Assembly: GCA_024114885.1 (NCBI GenBank)
Contig: CP099421.1
Coordinates: 2,480,001-2,544,000, forward strand
Direction of reading: 5' to 3'
Origin: Septoria linicola
Lineage: Eukaryota; Ascomycota; Dothideomycetes; Mycosphaerellales; Mycosphaerellaceae
DNA length: 64,000 bases
Part shown: in pieces, positions 1 through 10,313 of the stretch
How the letters are laid out: every line of letters begins with the position of its first letter
Position numbering within the stretch: the stretch's first letter is position 1
Translations under genes and position numbers: made by a program
Notes under the pieces: generated by a model
Told to the model about the DNA's origin: nothing
The model's input: the letters and a program-made list of their open reading frames with translations, nothing else
Databases searched by the model: none

Positions 1-550
1 GTTCTTCTACTTTAGCTTGCACTCATGGTCCTAGCGAAGGTTCAACTGCGATAAAGTGATGCTGGGGAACGACACCATAACGTAGACAAGAACCATACGC
101 TAAATTGCTACTTCTGTTCCGATTGAATTCGAATCAAGGGAACATTCGTCACATCTGTCACCGCGCGTAAGGTTCCTGACGAACGGGAGTTATTGAAGAG
201 TGTCCGTGCATAACAAATGTGGAAAGACCCATGCCAAATGAGGCTGCCTGATGCTGGCGCACTGTTGGGCATATCCTAACTAGCTCCAACACTGCACGTC
301 AACGAGTGGTCCAATGGCCGAGGAGCTTGAGGTCCGTCTTGCGCAGGATCAAGCTGAATCAAGAACGTGCTTCATGCGAGCCTGTGAGCTTGTCCGCGGG
401 TGATGTCCTGTTCCTGTCAAGACTGAAATCAGTCAAGTCTTGGTACCGCCCAAAGCTCAAATTGTTCGACGATGGGCGATTTCATTCTGGTGTATGTCTC
501 GATCCGCGTTCATTACTCGTGCACACGCGCTGAGCGTCGAAGGCCCTTTT
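1..550. other. No gene recognised (left edge)
   Basis: I see no recognisable protein, RNA gene or repeat. A short plus-strand open frame at 306-533 has no domain-like pattern. Confidence 0.5.
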
Positions 551-1249
551 CTATTGCTCCTCCCGTGACACCACGTCGATAATATCCAGCGCCAGCTCAG
601 GTAGCTCAAGTATGATCTCCTTGAATTCTTTCTTCTGCATCAGATCTGGGAGATGCTCGCGACAGATCTCCTTGAAAATATCGCGAATTTGTCCACCATG
701 ACTTGGTGTCTCCTCGTAGATGATGCGAAGTAGATCCGGAAATGATCCATACCGCAAGAGCGTTTCGACCTTCTCCTTTGCAGATTTGACCGCGTCTGAG
801 AGGAGGCCGTCCAGTTGGTACTTGCCCGCAACAGCAAACAATTCCAAGTCGTGGTAGATGTCCAAGGGGGCACTCTTCTCTTCAAAAGGGTCGAGGCCGT
901 AGATGTACTTCAACATATCGGCGATAGTGTCTGAGTCGTCGTCGTACAGCACGAGAACTTGTGATTTGGACTCCTATCAGAAGGCGTCAGCGTATTGGAG
1001 CGCTTCGTGTCCTATTCAACATGCTCTCCTACAATGAAGGTGCCGGTGAAAGCCGATCGAAAGAACTCCGATGCCATGGCTAAGATTAATTTGTGGGCGG
1101 GCATTCTGCGATTGTCACAGATAATGGTCACATCGGACAGGAGTGGTGAGAGGTAGAATCTGATGCGCGTCAGAGAGCACTAACAAGCGGCCTCGCCCTG
1201 CCACTCACTTTTGTAGGTCGGCCTGCCTAAAGCATGGTGGCATGGCCAT
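551..1249 (-). CDS. BTB/POZ domain protein, 3 exons
   Basis: Hand-built model: exons 1209-1249, 1033-1159 and 551-973 (minus strand), giving 196 aa. The introns are 49 nt (1160-1208) and 59 nt (974-1032), both GT-AG, and exon lengths sum to whole codons. The protein opens with a BTB core: SDVTI, a PAHKLILA-like stretch, FRSAFTGTF, then a D-rich strand and MLKYIYG, the usual order of BTB/POZ domains. BTB domains dimerise and often serve as Cullin-3 adaptors. No second domain (kelch, MATH) is present, as is common for the expanded BTB-only proteins of filamentous fungi. Substrate or partner cannot be told. The start ATG at 1249 has a second ATG two codons later. Confidence 0.82.
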
Positions 1250-1652
1250 GGCTACTTGATGTCTGTGAAGGTCTCAGAGGTCGAGTTACAGTACCAGGCC
1301 GAGTGCGCAAGTCCGATAATGAGCGACTGCATCAAGTGCTGGAGCTGACCGTTTGTTTCAGATTCATTGTCGATTGCAGTTTCACCTTCGGCCTGTTATC
1401 ATGCCTTCACTTTTCTCCAGAACTTATACCTTCACTTTCTTCAGGAAGAAGACTGTGACTGTACTGTAAGCCTGCGATCTATCGGGTGGGTTTGTCCGAT
1501 AACATCACGTTCGTGTCCGTGGATTGGGCATCTTGTGCTCGTAATGATTACAATGGCCAAGCTATAGCGTTGACTGTCACTGTTATCTAGACCTACAAGA
1601 TATTTCTTCTGCCAACAAAGTCCGGCAGCGATTCCTACACATCAGCCGCAAC
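1250..1652. other. Intergenic, nothing recognised
   Basis: Short open frames on the plus strand (around 1234-1567) lack domain-like sequence. This is probably the 5' flank of the BTB gene and the 3' flank of the next minus-strand gene. Confidence 0.5.
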
Positions 1653-3566
1653 TTACTTTCCCAACCAAGAGAAAGCCGATGCCCCTCCTATGGGATTCGC
1701 TTTCGTCTTGACTGTGGGAGCAGTTGCAGACGTGGTCCCAGCACTGTCTTTGGTAGGCTTCTCGGTACCGCTGATTCTTCGCCCTTCGTCGAAGAAACGA
1801 CTCTTGCTACTCTCCACAGCAGTAGAAGCAGCAGGGCTGCCAGTGCCGGATGCGGCAGTGCTGGCCGAAAATGTCCTTGAAGGAGTTGTCTTCGGCTTGA
1901 GTACTTTGATGCCAGTCTCTTTGCGCTGGTATCCCGCGTCTCGCGTTTTGCTGGCATTCGCCCAATCTAGCCCAGGACCATTCGACGGGGGAGCACTCGT
2001 GGCCGAAGCAGGTCCGTCGCGACGCCAGCTATTCCAGATCGCTTGCGTACCTCCAGATTTGACCGGTCCTGTTTGTGACCCCCCTGCATCTGAAGATGTC
2101 TCCCGCTCGGCTCTAGTGTTCAGCATGGCTAGCGAAGGGCGTGAAGAAATGACGGGCCGAGAATCGTTGTCCGAGCCCGTGGCGCCGGACTTGATAGAGT
2201 CACTCGCGCCAGATTCTGCTGCTAGAGCACCAGGTGGCCTGTACCTGCCAGGTGGCGGACTCGCTGCAGCCGATGACAGAGACGCTGGGCTACTCCCTTG
2301 ACCAAGACCGTTCAGGTATGCAGGCCGTTCCGGAGTAATGACATTGGAAGTGTCCGGGCGGATCGACGAGACAGAGCTTGTCACGTATAGTGAGTTGAAC
2401 GCCGCCTCGTTCTCAGGCCGCGATAGTGGTATAATCAGCTTGTTCCGTTCGTCATCGTACAGCGTCATACTGTTGGATGAGAACAAAATGTCTGCATTGT
2501 GTGCTCGAAGCACATCGCTTCCGATGAATATTTGTATCGATTTGTGGTTGTCATGTTGAGCCTGGCGTTCTATTACGCGGAACTCGACCCGTAGGGAGGG
2601 TAATTGCGGAGCCGGACTGCTAGACCTTGATGAAGCAGGATGAGGGACTGCTTCGGGAAAGTATATGGGTAAATCCACAGTCCGGTACCCATGGTCACTG
2701 GCGACGATGACGTCCTCGAATCCAAGTTTCTCTATCAGTCGCAAGTCAAGAAAAGACTTGTACGAGCCAGTACAGACTGCAGCATATAGCAGAGCATCGT
2801 GCTTGAAATTGGTGTTCATCCAACAGCGTATGATTGCTGGAACAGCTCCCAGAAGCAGCAGTCCAGGAGCAAGTCCAGGTGTACCAAGTGGTGATCGAGC
2901 AGAGTCTAGACCATAAGCTGCCGTATCAAGATTGAGGCTATTAGCACGACCTGAGGCAGCAGAACGCATAGAGTGCACAGAACTCGCGCGTCCTTCCGAC
3001 TTATGAGAAGAGGTCCGTTCGGTCATCTGCAACCCTCCAAGTCCGCTGCTAGTGCGCGAGAAGAAGTCCATGGAGGGCCGAGAGGAATGTGAGAAGTGGT
3101 TCTGATTTGCGCTCTCATCAAACCGAACACTGTTCGCCCTCGAAGTAGCACCCAGGGCTCTACTCCGAGGCTCCTCCTCGGCATCCAGATGAAGACTGCT
3201 CATGAGATTATTGGCCTCGTCGTCGAAGTTGGCGAAGCGATCTGAAGGCAGTTGCTGAACAGGACCTGCAAGGCACATATCAGCCTGATACAGAGAATTC
3301 AACGCATGCACAAACCACCTACCGTGTTGTGGCGTCCCACTCAACACACTTGGAAAAGGCGACTGGTTTCCCCATACGCTCTTCATCCGCGCATCGTCGT
3401 CTTGCTTCCTCTCCAGCCTTGCAATCCTTTCGGCGTGCTCTGCCTGAATTTGCTGCACCCTCACGATATCGTTTTGCAACCTCCAGCTGTCGCCAGAGCC
3501 GGTATTCGTGCTGTTACTGCTTGTGGTGACAAATGATGGTGTGAACGACTGGCTTTGCGGATCCAT
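1653..3566 (-). CDS. Conserved fungal protein with degenerate retropepsin-like domain
   Basis: About 618 aa after removing a 57-nt in-frame intron (3266-3322; donor GTAGGT, acceptor TTGCAG). The N-terminus has a short coiled coil (about residues 35-55, Q/E/R rich), then Ser-rich disorder. The middle folds like a retropepsin: a strand ending in CTGSYKSFLD, LIEKLGF, then IGSDVLRAHNADILFSS, which resembles the 'GxDxLxxHxAxIxF' half of aspartic proteases. The catalytic DTG is CTG here, so it is probably not an active protease. The C-terminal 200 residues are Ser/Pro/Thr rich and end in FSWLGK. A donor-like GTAAGT overlaps the stop, so a tiny extra 3' exon is possible. Fungal homologues often carry unreliable 'ubiquitin hydrolase' names (from memory). 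Function unknown. Confidence 0.8.
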   Translation of the reverse strand: MDPQSQSFTPSFVTTSSNSTNTGSGDSWRLQNDIVRVQQIQAEHAERIARLERKQDDDARMKSVWGNQSPFPSVLSGTPQHGRWFVHALNSLYQADMCLAGPVQQLPSDRFANFDDEANNLMSSLHLDAEEEPRSRALGATSRANSVRFDESANQNHFSHSSRPSMDFFSRTSSGLGGLQMTERTSSHKSEGRASSVHSMRSAASGRANSLNLDTAAYGLDSARSPLGTPGLAPGLLLLGAVPAIIRCWMNTNFKHDALLYAAVCTGSYKSFLDLRLIEKLGFEDVIVASDHGYRTVDLPIYFPEAVPHPASSRSSSPAPQLPSLRVEFRVIERQAQHDNHKSIQIFIGSDVLRAHNADILFSSNSMTLYDDERNKLIIPLSRPENEAAFNSLYVTSSVSSIRPDTSNVITPERPAYLNGLGQGSSPASLSSAAASPPPGRYRPPGALAAESGASDSIKSGATGSDNDSRPVISSRPSLAMLNTRAERETSSDAGGSQTGPVKSGGTQAIWNSWRRDGPASATSAPPSNGPGLDWANASKTRDAGYQRKETGIKVLKPKTTPSRTFSASTAASGTGSPAASTAVESSKSRFFDEGRRISGTEKPTKDSAGTTSATAPTVKTKANPIGGASAFSWLGK

Positions 3567-4626
3567 CGCAGGATGAAGACCACATCAAAACTGGCCGCTT
3601 TCGACGCGACCTCTAGTGCTCAAGCACTCTCAGCAGGTTGGCGGAGTCACTTCAGGTTGTGACCCGCCTGCGGCCAGAGCACTTCTCCCTCCAACTTGAG
3701 GGGACGGTCTGCGCCGCGATGCGCCAAGTTCTCTCGGTAGCAGCCACGGTTGTTTGTAGCCTGTCTCTTCAATGTAATATGTGCAAAGTACTTGGGCTCA
3801 GCCAATGCTTCGCAGATGGACTTTGTGCGGGAGAGTTGCGCGAAGCTCAGATGGTGCTCGCGACTTGCGCAATTGAGATGGAGCCACCTGCAGAGAACAA
3901 GTGTCCGTGTCGAGACAGATAGTATTCGTTTGGGCGGATGTTCAAAGGAATTAAGCGTATGCCGCGAAGGGCGGAGGAGTGGTGTGTGCGGTGGTCAAGG
4001 TAGTTCAGCGGTGGGTTGCTGATGTGGTCGTAAAAATGTCGGAGAGACTGTTCAAAGTTTGGGCATGAAACTCCAGCAAGCAATGCCAGTGTGGAGCCTG
4101 GGATGGTGACGAGTGCAATCTTTCGAGGTTTGCGCAAACAGCGTGCGAGTAGATGGGTTGTTGTCGATGGTTTGCTTACCTCGTGGTGCAGGCAATGATG
4201 GAGCTACATTCGGCGCTAGCATCTTTCATGGCGCGCTAAACCGGACGGTGGCACTTCAGGCTCACGAGTCAAGTCAATGCGTGCATGTAACGTGCATGAG
4301 CTCGTGCATGAACAGCATGTGATACTGGCCGGAGTCCCGAAGCTCGAGTCTGTTCACTTCTGAGACCACGCGCTGTGGAGACGAGACACGCGATTGCCGA
4401 GCAATATTGGAGGGAGAAGATGTATGCTACAGGTCACTACAATGCACTTATACGCCGATCAACACCAGGTCCGGCCCAAAGTCGTTCGTGTTCTCATGCC
4501 TCGTTATTTTCTTCCGTCAATTTCTCAATCTGGTATGCAGGCAAACGCCTTGCTGTCAGGCAGACCTGTCATGTTTCCAGGATGATGCTGCTATGCTTTT
4601 GTGTAATGCGTGCGCTTGGTACACTC
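3567..4626. other. Intergenic, nothing recognised
   Basis: Several open frames under 130 codons occur on both strands, none with a recognisable motif or signal. No repeats were seen. Confidence 0.45.
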
Positions 4627-6090
4627 CTAGGTCTCGATGACGTCCAGATACCTGCCGTTCTCTGCAGCAAAGTACCAGAGCCCGACGGCGGTAAGAGCCA
4701 CTGCAAAGGCGAACACGGACTTAGTAAGACTATAACTTTTATGTCAGCTGGGTCTCGAGTTTGAAAGGAAAGAATATCACTTACATGGCAGCATAGTTGG
4801 TCTTACCCAGCTTCTGGGACTCTCGCTCTGCCGCAGACTTCGCTGTTTCTCTCACACTTTCAACTTTCTCTTGGATGCGCTCAACAATAGGGTCAATCGG
4901 CTTCTCTTTCGTTGGAGTAATAGGAGGCGTGATGGGTGCCGCTGGACGATTGTCTGGCCCGACAACCTTGACTTTTGGCACCGCTTTCACGACTTCTTGT
5001 TCCTCCTCGTCTTCTGCCAGGCTAGGGAGGGTTGGCGATGATTTTGTGGCAGCAGGTTGCACTGGAGACGATGGTTCGCTGACGTCGGAAGTCTGGTCTT
5101 CAGCCAACGACTTCTGCGTGCGAGCAATAGAGTCAAGGATCCCTCTATGATCGGTTGGAAACTGCTCGAGACCAGGCTCGTTCGGATCGGCCTAGGTTTG
5201 TGAGATTCTGGTTTATAGAGGCAGACTATGTCAACTTTGCTTACCTCTTCCGGGATAGAATCCCCACTGTGCTTCCTCACTCTCGCTACTGGTGAAGTGC
5301 TACCACGCTCTTCATGCTTCTGATCGTCGATGGCACTGCTTTCGTGACGAAACAGAGGCGAGACTGCCTCCTGCGTAGGCGCTGCAGATTCATGTGGCAA
5401 CAGTGGACTATGCGGATGCTCATCGTGGTGCTCATGTTCGCTATCCGATGACTCGGGGACAAGCGACTCGTGCCTAAAGAATGGCGCTTGGTGTTCCTCG
5501 GTGTGCGGCGCTGCTGCATCCTTGCGTTCGGATTGAAGAAAGGACGAAGATGTTACCGGTGCATCGTGACTCTCATGTGGCATAAGTGGTGCGCCGTGCT
5601 CGTGCACTGAATCTGCTCGATCGTGCTGAGGTCCGCCTGCCTTCACTATAACCAAATTGTTCTTGTTGCCTTGACCATCGTCTACCTGTGGCTGGTTCTC
5701 ATCACATGTCCACCAATCCCCAGGACCTAGACGCAGCTTGTATTGGTATTCTCCCTCTTGTGCGTTGAAACTCTTCGAGAACTTGAACTCCTTTCTGTCA
5801 TTTTGAGTTCCTTCCATTTCGAGAGGTTCCCATTGTGGGTCACTGAGAGAGGTAGCAATGAAGACAGGAGGCTGCAAGCCAGGAGAGGTGAACTCGATAG
5901 TGACTGGAATAGTCATGGTGATGCCGCCGGGTGTGACTGGCCGATCTGGTGCTTTAGGTCCAATCCAAGATGGCCGGAGGTGCGCAATTGGACGCAGTGC
6001 TTCCGCGACCTTCGCTATTGGCGTCTCGACGATAGCATCGATGGACGAGGCTCCGGAATTCGCGGGTTCTGCAGATCGCTTCGAAGACAT
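4627..6090 (-). CDS. CBM48/AMPK-CBM-like protein with C-terminal membrane anchor
   Basis: Exons 5245-6090, 4785-5191 and 4627-4729 (introns 53 and 55 nt) give 451 aa with exact codon sums. Residues about 55-150 form an early-set glycogen-binding-like domain of the AMPK beta/Crp1-Mdg1 type: VTIEFTSPG...VFIATSLSDPQWEPLEM...YQYKLRLGPGDWW. A long acidic, His/Glu-rich disordered middle follows, with repeats of the form PLxxHES (PLMPHES, PLLPHES, PLFRHES). The last exon encodes one hydrophobic span (about 18 residues, SVFAFAVALTAVGLWYFAA) and a 12-residue tail, so it looks tail-anchored. The ATG at 6090 is chosen because the domain follows closely; the frame is open further upstream to 6303. Role inferred only: sugar-polymer or signalling scaffold on a membrane. 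Confidence 0.82.
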
Positions 6091-7005
6091 GTCAGTCACT
6101 TCAGCTGTTCTGGGTTCAAAGAAGTCAATCCGCTGGGAAGTGTGTATTGGTCGCTTGTGAGTGAGATAGAGCTTGGGTTGAGCTAATATTGACCCGTGAA
6201 TGCACAGGTACAGAGGATAGCTTTGGAGTAAGGTTGTAATCGCACTGCAAAGCGATTCGAAGAGACTCGAGCAGATCAATGGCTTACCGTGATGGGGCGG
6301 CAATCACGCGAGATGTTGCGTGTGTCGACGAGGAAGGCCCCGGCTGCGTGTTTGCGGGAAGGCGTGTGATAGAAGGTTCCTACGAGATGACAGCAGATTG
6401 ATGTCAAAGTGAGGAAATAGGAAGCAAGATCCAGAGCGAGTGGTACGAGGCGGCAAGAACGTGGAAGAAGATACCAAAGCGCTTCTGTTACCAACTTGCT
6501 TTGCTACCCTGCTGTCATTCTTGACGAGAGCTTGAAACCATGGAAATGGTCAGCCCTCAACAATGCTGGTCGGACAAGGCCGGACATGCTCAACCGATCA
6601 CTGCATCCATTCACTGCACTTCACCTTCTCCTCCTTCACCGTGTGTTGAGATGGGGCAGGCGCGTTCTTCTCGCTCATGCAGTGCGAGCTCGTGCATTGT
6701 TTGCGAGACTCGGGACTCGCCGTTGGCGGAGCCATACCATGCGATGCCACTAGCGATGCCTGTGACGGCCGAATGACAGAAGCGTGGCGCTGGAACGCGC
6801 AAGGTTGTGCAGCATCAAGTGTTTGGGTGCAGGTTGATGGTTGAGCTGGGGTAGGTGCCTTTTTCGGCGCGCCTCCCGTGCTTGGCCTGCTTTAGCGCGT
6901 CTTCACGCAGGCCCTCATCAGGCTGATAATTGATATATGTATAGGTACTAGATAGTGCTCCCCGCTCCGTATGGCGATGGACTCCGATACAGACTGCCCT
7001 TCCCT
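6091..7005. other. Intergenic, nothing recognised
   Basis: Contains the probable 5' leader of the CBM48-like gene and unremarkable sequence. Short open frames show no motif. Confidence 0.45.
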
Positions 7006-8202
7006 TCACATTCCAGCTAAATTGCCACCGCCATCGATGCCACCACCATCGACGCCACCATCCGCGATGCCACTCTCGATGCCACCGCCTCTGATACCAC
7101 CGCCTGAGTCTTCCGAATTTTGAGGCTCCTTGACCTCGATCACAGCGCCTCCCGAAGTCCGCCAACGTCTTTGAATGACTCCTTCTTCCTCCCACTTGTG
7201 CTCGATCACCTCTCCTACACAATCTTCAAGGTTGATCTCGCGTCTGCAACCACCGCAAGAAACGGGCACACTGTTCATGGGCAGCTTCCGACAAATCGAC
7301 TCTGCTTCGAAGCGGAGCTCTCCAGAGTCTGCTACCTTGTCATAGAGGAACGCCGTAATGTGATACGGTGTGGGATCATCTCCCTTGTGAGCAATCCAAT
7401 ACATGCACATGTCCTTCGTCAACATTTCCCAGGCCTTGATGACTGCCACGTTCTCCACACGGAGCACATGGTGTGGCTGCTGGAAGACGTCGTGAAGCGC
7501 TTCACAGTCTGGCAGCGCCTGTTCCGGAATCGCTTCATCGAGGCGGACGCGAGTCTGACTAGGCTGGTGCCAATACTGGGTTCGCACAGCGGCTTGATCT
7601 CCCAGATCGTGGTAGACTTCGTACGTGTCGGGCGAGGTTTGTTCTGTGGTATTGAGCCTGTTGTGGGGCAACTTCAATAGATCTTCGAATATGATCAGAA
7701 GATGTGCGTCCACAATTGAGTTGTCGATGATGAAGCCAGAAGCACGGATGACCGCCTCAATCTTGTTTTGCTTTTCGACTGCGAAGGCAATATCGTGGTT
7801 GAAAACATTGCGAAGATGGATCTCGTCATAGCCCTTTGGGTCCTCTAAGGTCGATGGAAGGCAGAAGTGGAGAGCATCAAATTGTGGTTCGCCCCTTGTG
7901 ATCCAACGACGTTGCGACGACCCTACACGTAAGAACGCCTCCAAGTGGTGGTCCTCCGTAGAGCCAATCCGATCGGTCCCTGGCGGGGCCAAGGCGTCCT
8001 TGACCTTGGAAGAGAATGCAAGACGTGGACCGCGTGTCAAAAAGAACCTGGCGCGAGATCGTCGGCGTGCTTCCTCGAGGCTGAGAGGCGGTGCTGGTGC
8101 GCTTTGTGGTCTGAGAATTGGGCCGAAGAAGCTGGTGGTGGCAGTGTCACCGCGGCTGTTGCTGAACGACTCTGGCATGTTGCCTTGGTTGGCATCCGTC
8201 AT
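7006..8202 (-). CDS. Hypothetical protein with Gly-rich tail
   Basis: Single open frame of 398 codons starting at the ATG at 8202. I do not recognise the family. Visible features: an Arg-rich N-terminal stretch (LEEARRRSRARFF), a globular middle with no catalytic motif I can name, and a CxGCRREINLEDC segment near residue 340 with paired cysteines. The last 30 residues are a Gly/Ile/Asp low-complexity run (GGGIRGGGIESGI...). On the DNA this tail is a degenerate array of GCCACC/GAT units at about 7018-7105. No signal peptide or membrane span is seen. Probably lineage-restricted. Confidence 0.65.
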   Translation of the reverse strand: MTDANQGNMPESFSNSRGDTATTSFFGPILRPQSAPAPPLSLEEARRRSRARFFLTRGPRLAFSSKVKDALAPPGTDRIGSTEDHHLEAFLRVGSSQRRWITRGEPQFDALHFCLPSTLEDPKGYDEIHLRNVFNHDIAFAVEKQNKIEAVIRASGFIIDNSIVDAHLLIIFEDLLKLPHNRLNTTEQTSPDTYEVYHDLGDQAAVRTQYWHQPSQTRVRLDEAIPEQALPDCEALHDVFQQPHHVLRVENVAVIKAWEMLTKDMCMYWIAHKGDDPTPYHITAFLYDKVADSGELRFEAESICRKLPMNSVPVSCGGCRREINLEDCVGEVIEHKWEEEGVIQRRWRTSGGAVIEVKEPQNSEDSGGGIRGGGIESGIADGGVDGGGIDGGGNLAGM

Positions 8203-8518
8203 GGTGGTCTTGAGGCGACAGACCTGTGACGACTTGTGGGTGATGGTATCTTAAAAGTCTTATGCAGACTATGATAAGTAGAGAGTGTTGCGTGGTTCAT
8301 GTGGTGGTGAACTGTGAGTGCTGGTATGAATATCTTTGCCAGTGAGCCGTGCACTACTCAAGCTAGTGAGCAGCAGTAATCAGACATTCACCTCCATTGA
8401 ACCCTCACTTGATCCTCACTTGATGGCTTTGCTGCTGACTTCTGTGGCGGAGGCTGTAGCTTTACAGGAGAAACGTAACGGATTCGTCCTTTATCGGACT
8501 TGTAGGCATTGTCAGGCC
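8203..8518. other. Intergenic, nothing recognised
   Basis: Short gap between two minus-strand genes; no feature seen. Confidence 0.5.
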
Positions 8519-9931
8519 TCAAGGTGTCGGCGACCAAGGATATGGAGCTGGCCCTCCCAGCTGCAGGGCTGTGGCTGCAACCTCTCGTTTCACAGCCTCA
8601 TCGTCCGGTAGATAAATCCGAGCTACTCTGAGCAGTCTTCGAGCCTCGCCTTCGTCTCCGAGCTCCTTATTCGCCACCGCAGTCCTGTAGTAAATCTTGC
8701 CCATCTGCGCTGCTGCAGGAAACGCAGTGACTGCCTCCTCCTCAGGTGCGAGAAGTTGTCTGTCATCAGTGCCCATAGCTTCTCGTAGCATTGAGATACT
8801 TCGCATCCCCCAATATCTTGTAAGCTCCCACTCTTTCAATTTCAAGTAGACGGCACAGGTGTTCGCCACCAGGTGCACCCTCAGCAGTAGTCGCTCTGTC
8901 TGCCCATTCTTACCTCTAAAGGGCTCTTCGTACAGCTCTCGTGCAAACCAGGCGTCGCCGTGAATGCGTCGCTTCTTCCCTTTAATTACGATGTGCATCG
9001 CTCTCCAGGCATCATTATACAGCCGCAGGGCGGCTTGACAGTCACCCTTTGCGAGCTCAGCGTTGCCCTCAAATTTGAGCCTTGTAGCTTCTCTCAAGCA
9101 GTGCTCAGGGCTTTTGTGCGGTTCAGCCTGCAGCTTCCTTAATTCCTGCTCCACGCTCGAATATGGTTTCGGACTTCCTGTGATTATTGTCCCCTCCGAA
9201 TTCGATGCTCGATTTAGGCTCTTGACCATGGCGAAGGGGAGCAACAACTTTCGCTGTAAAGCCTTCGGCATGGTCTTCTCTTCTCCATCCGGCGTATACG
9301 GATCGCGTAGCTCCAGCTTCAATCGCAAATGCTCGTTGAGACCTGGATGAGTGAGACTAGAGTACATCCACATCTCTGTGAACTTTGCGATGTCATCTGC
9401 GAGAATGACAAATCGCTGAGTCTCCCAGTTCAGGCTCGAGTGTTCGGGCGCATCGATGGTGATATTCAATCTGTGGCCATTGAACTTGCCAGCTCTTTCA
9501 TCTGCTACTATGATTGGGACGTGGCCTTCGATGGAGACGTGCGACTGAGCTTCGGGCCATGGTGTTTCTATGCATGCAAACACGTTCAGATCACGGAAGA
9601 TCTTGCGAGCTTCAAGGTAGATCTGGCGATTCGTGCGGAGGACCTGGAGAGCTGGCCAGTAGTTGTAGGAGGTGTACTCATCGTCATGGTATCTACGACT
9701 GGCAGCAGGGCCGAGCAAGATGCGATAGATCTCCTCGCGGATCTCAGCTGGGAGCGAAAGTAGGTGCGTGCGAGGAAGCGCCTCCGTGGACTCCATCATC
9801 TGTGCAGTGTCACCAGTGTGGAGAGAAGGAGACGGACGTCCAGTTGACTGAGAAGAAGCACGAGTGTGGCCCCGCCGTCCCTCGGGCCAAGCCAGATCGA
9901 TCGACATGATCGGCAGCGGCCATTGATACAT
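8519..9931 (-). CDS. F-box-like protein with C-terminal helical (TPR-like) repeats
   Basis: Single open frame of 470 codons. Around residues 55-75 the motif HLLSLPAEIREEIYRILLG matches the N-terminal F-box-like signature (LLxLPxEIRxxIYxxLL) abundant in Dothideomycetes. It is followed by LQVLRTNRQIYLEA, the usual second helix of that family. The C-terminal half (about 280-450) is Ala/Leu/Glu rich with helix pairs such as RLKFEGNAELAKGDCQAALR and YRTAVANKELGDEGEARRLL, which look like TPR units. The family is mostly uncharacterised; SCF adaptor activity is inference. A second in-frame ATG (MSID) lies 8 codons in. Confidence 0.75.
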   Translation of the reverse strand: MYQWPLPIMSIDLAWPEGRRGHTRASSQSTGRPSPSLHTGDTAQMMESTEALPRTHLLSLPAEIREEIYRILLGPAASRRYHDDEYTSYNYWPALQVLRTNRQIYLEARKIFRDLNVFACIETPWPEAQSHVSIEGHVPIIVADERAGKFNGHRLNITIDAPEHSSLNWETQRFVILADDIAKFTEMWMYSSLTHPGLNEHLRLKLELRDPYTPDGEEKTMPKALQRKLLLPFAMVKSLNRASNSEGTIITGSPKPYSSVEQELRKLQAEPHKSPEHCLREATRLKFEGNAELAKGDCQAALRLYNDAWRAMHIVIKGKKRRIHGDAWFARELYEEPFRGKNGQTERLLLRVHLVANTCAVYLKLKEWELTRYWGMRSISMLREAMGTDDRQLLAPEEEAVTAFPAAAQMGKIYYRTAVANKELGDEGEARRLLRVARIYLPDDEAVKREVAATALQLGGPAPYPWSPTP

Positions 9932-10313
9932 GGTCCGCTCCGATGGAGTGGTATAGCTTCACACTGAAGAAACATACAACATCCAGAACAGAGGCGATGA
10001 CGACTGCGGCTGCATAGAACTGTATCGACTAGCTACTGAAGCTTGATCTGGAACACAAGTCGACCAAGTAAAGGTTGGAGTAATACCAACATTTTGGCAT
10101 CACAAGAATCTCAATACGACTGCAAATCGTAGGGCCATTACCATCTTGCTAATGATAATGCTTGGACGTAATCGTGAATGGCTATAGATGTCATTCTAGG
10201 CCGAGCTCAGCCGCGCAATGTACGGATCCAATGGCCGGCCGGACTCTCTTAAAGTCGGCCATGATCCTGCGAGCCGTAAGACACCTTTTGCTTCCCAGTA
10301 TCGATGGCACCAT
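9932..10313. other. Intergenic, nothing recognised
   Basis: No gene. The part nearest 10314 may carry decayed 3' sequence of the truncated HET gene. Confidence 0.4.

Noticed and set aside
1690..2301. 203-codon plus-strand open frame
   Set aside because: Antisense to the retropepsin-like gene; no domain, explained by codon bias of the real frame.
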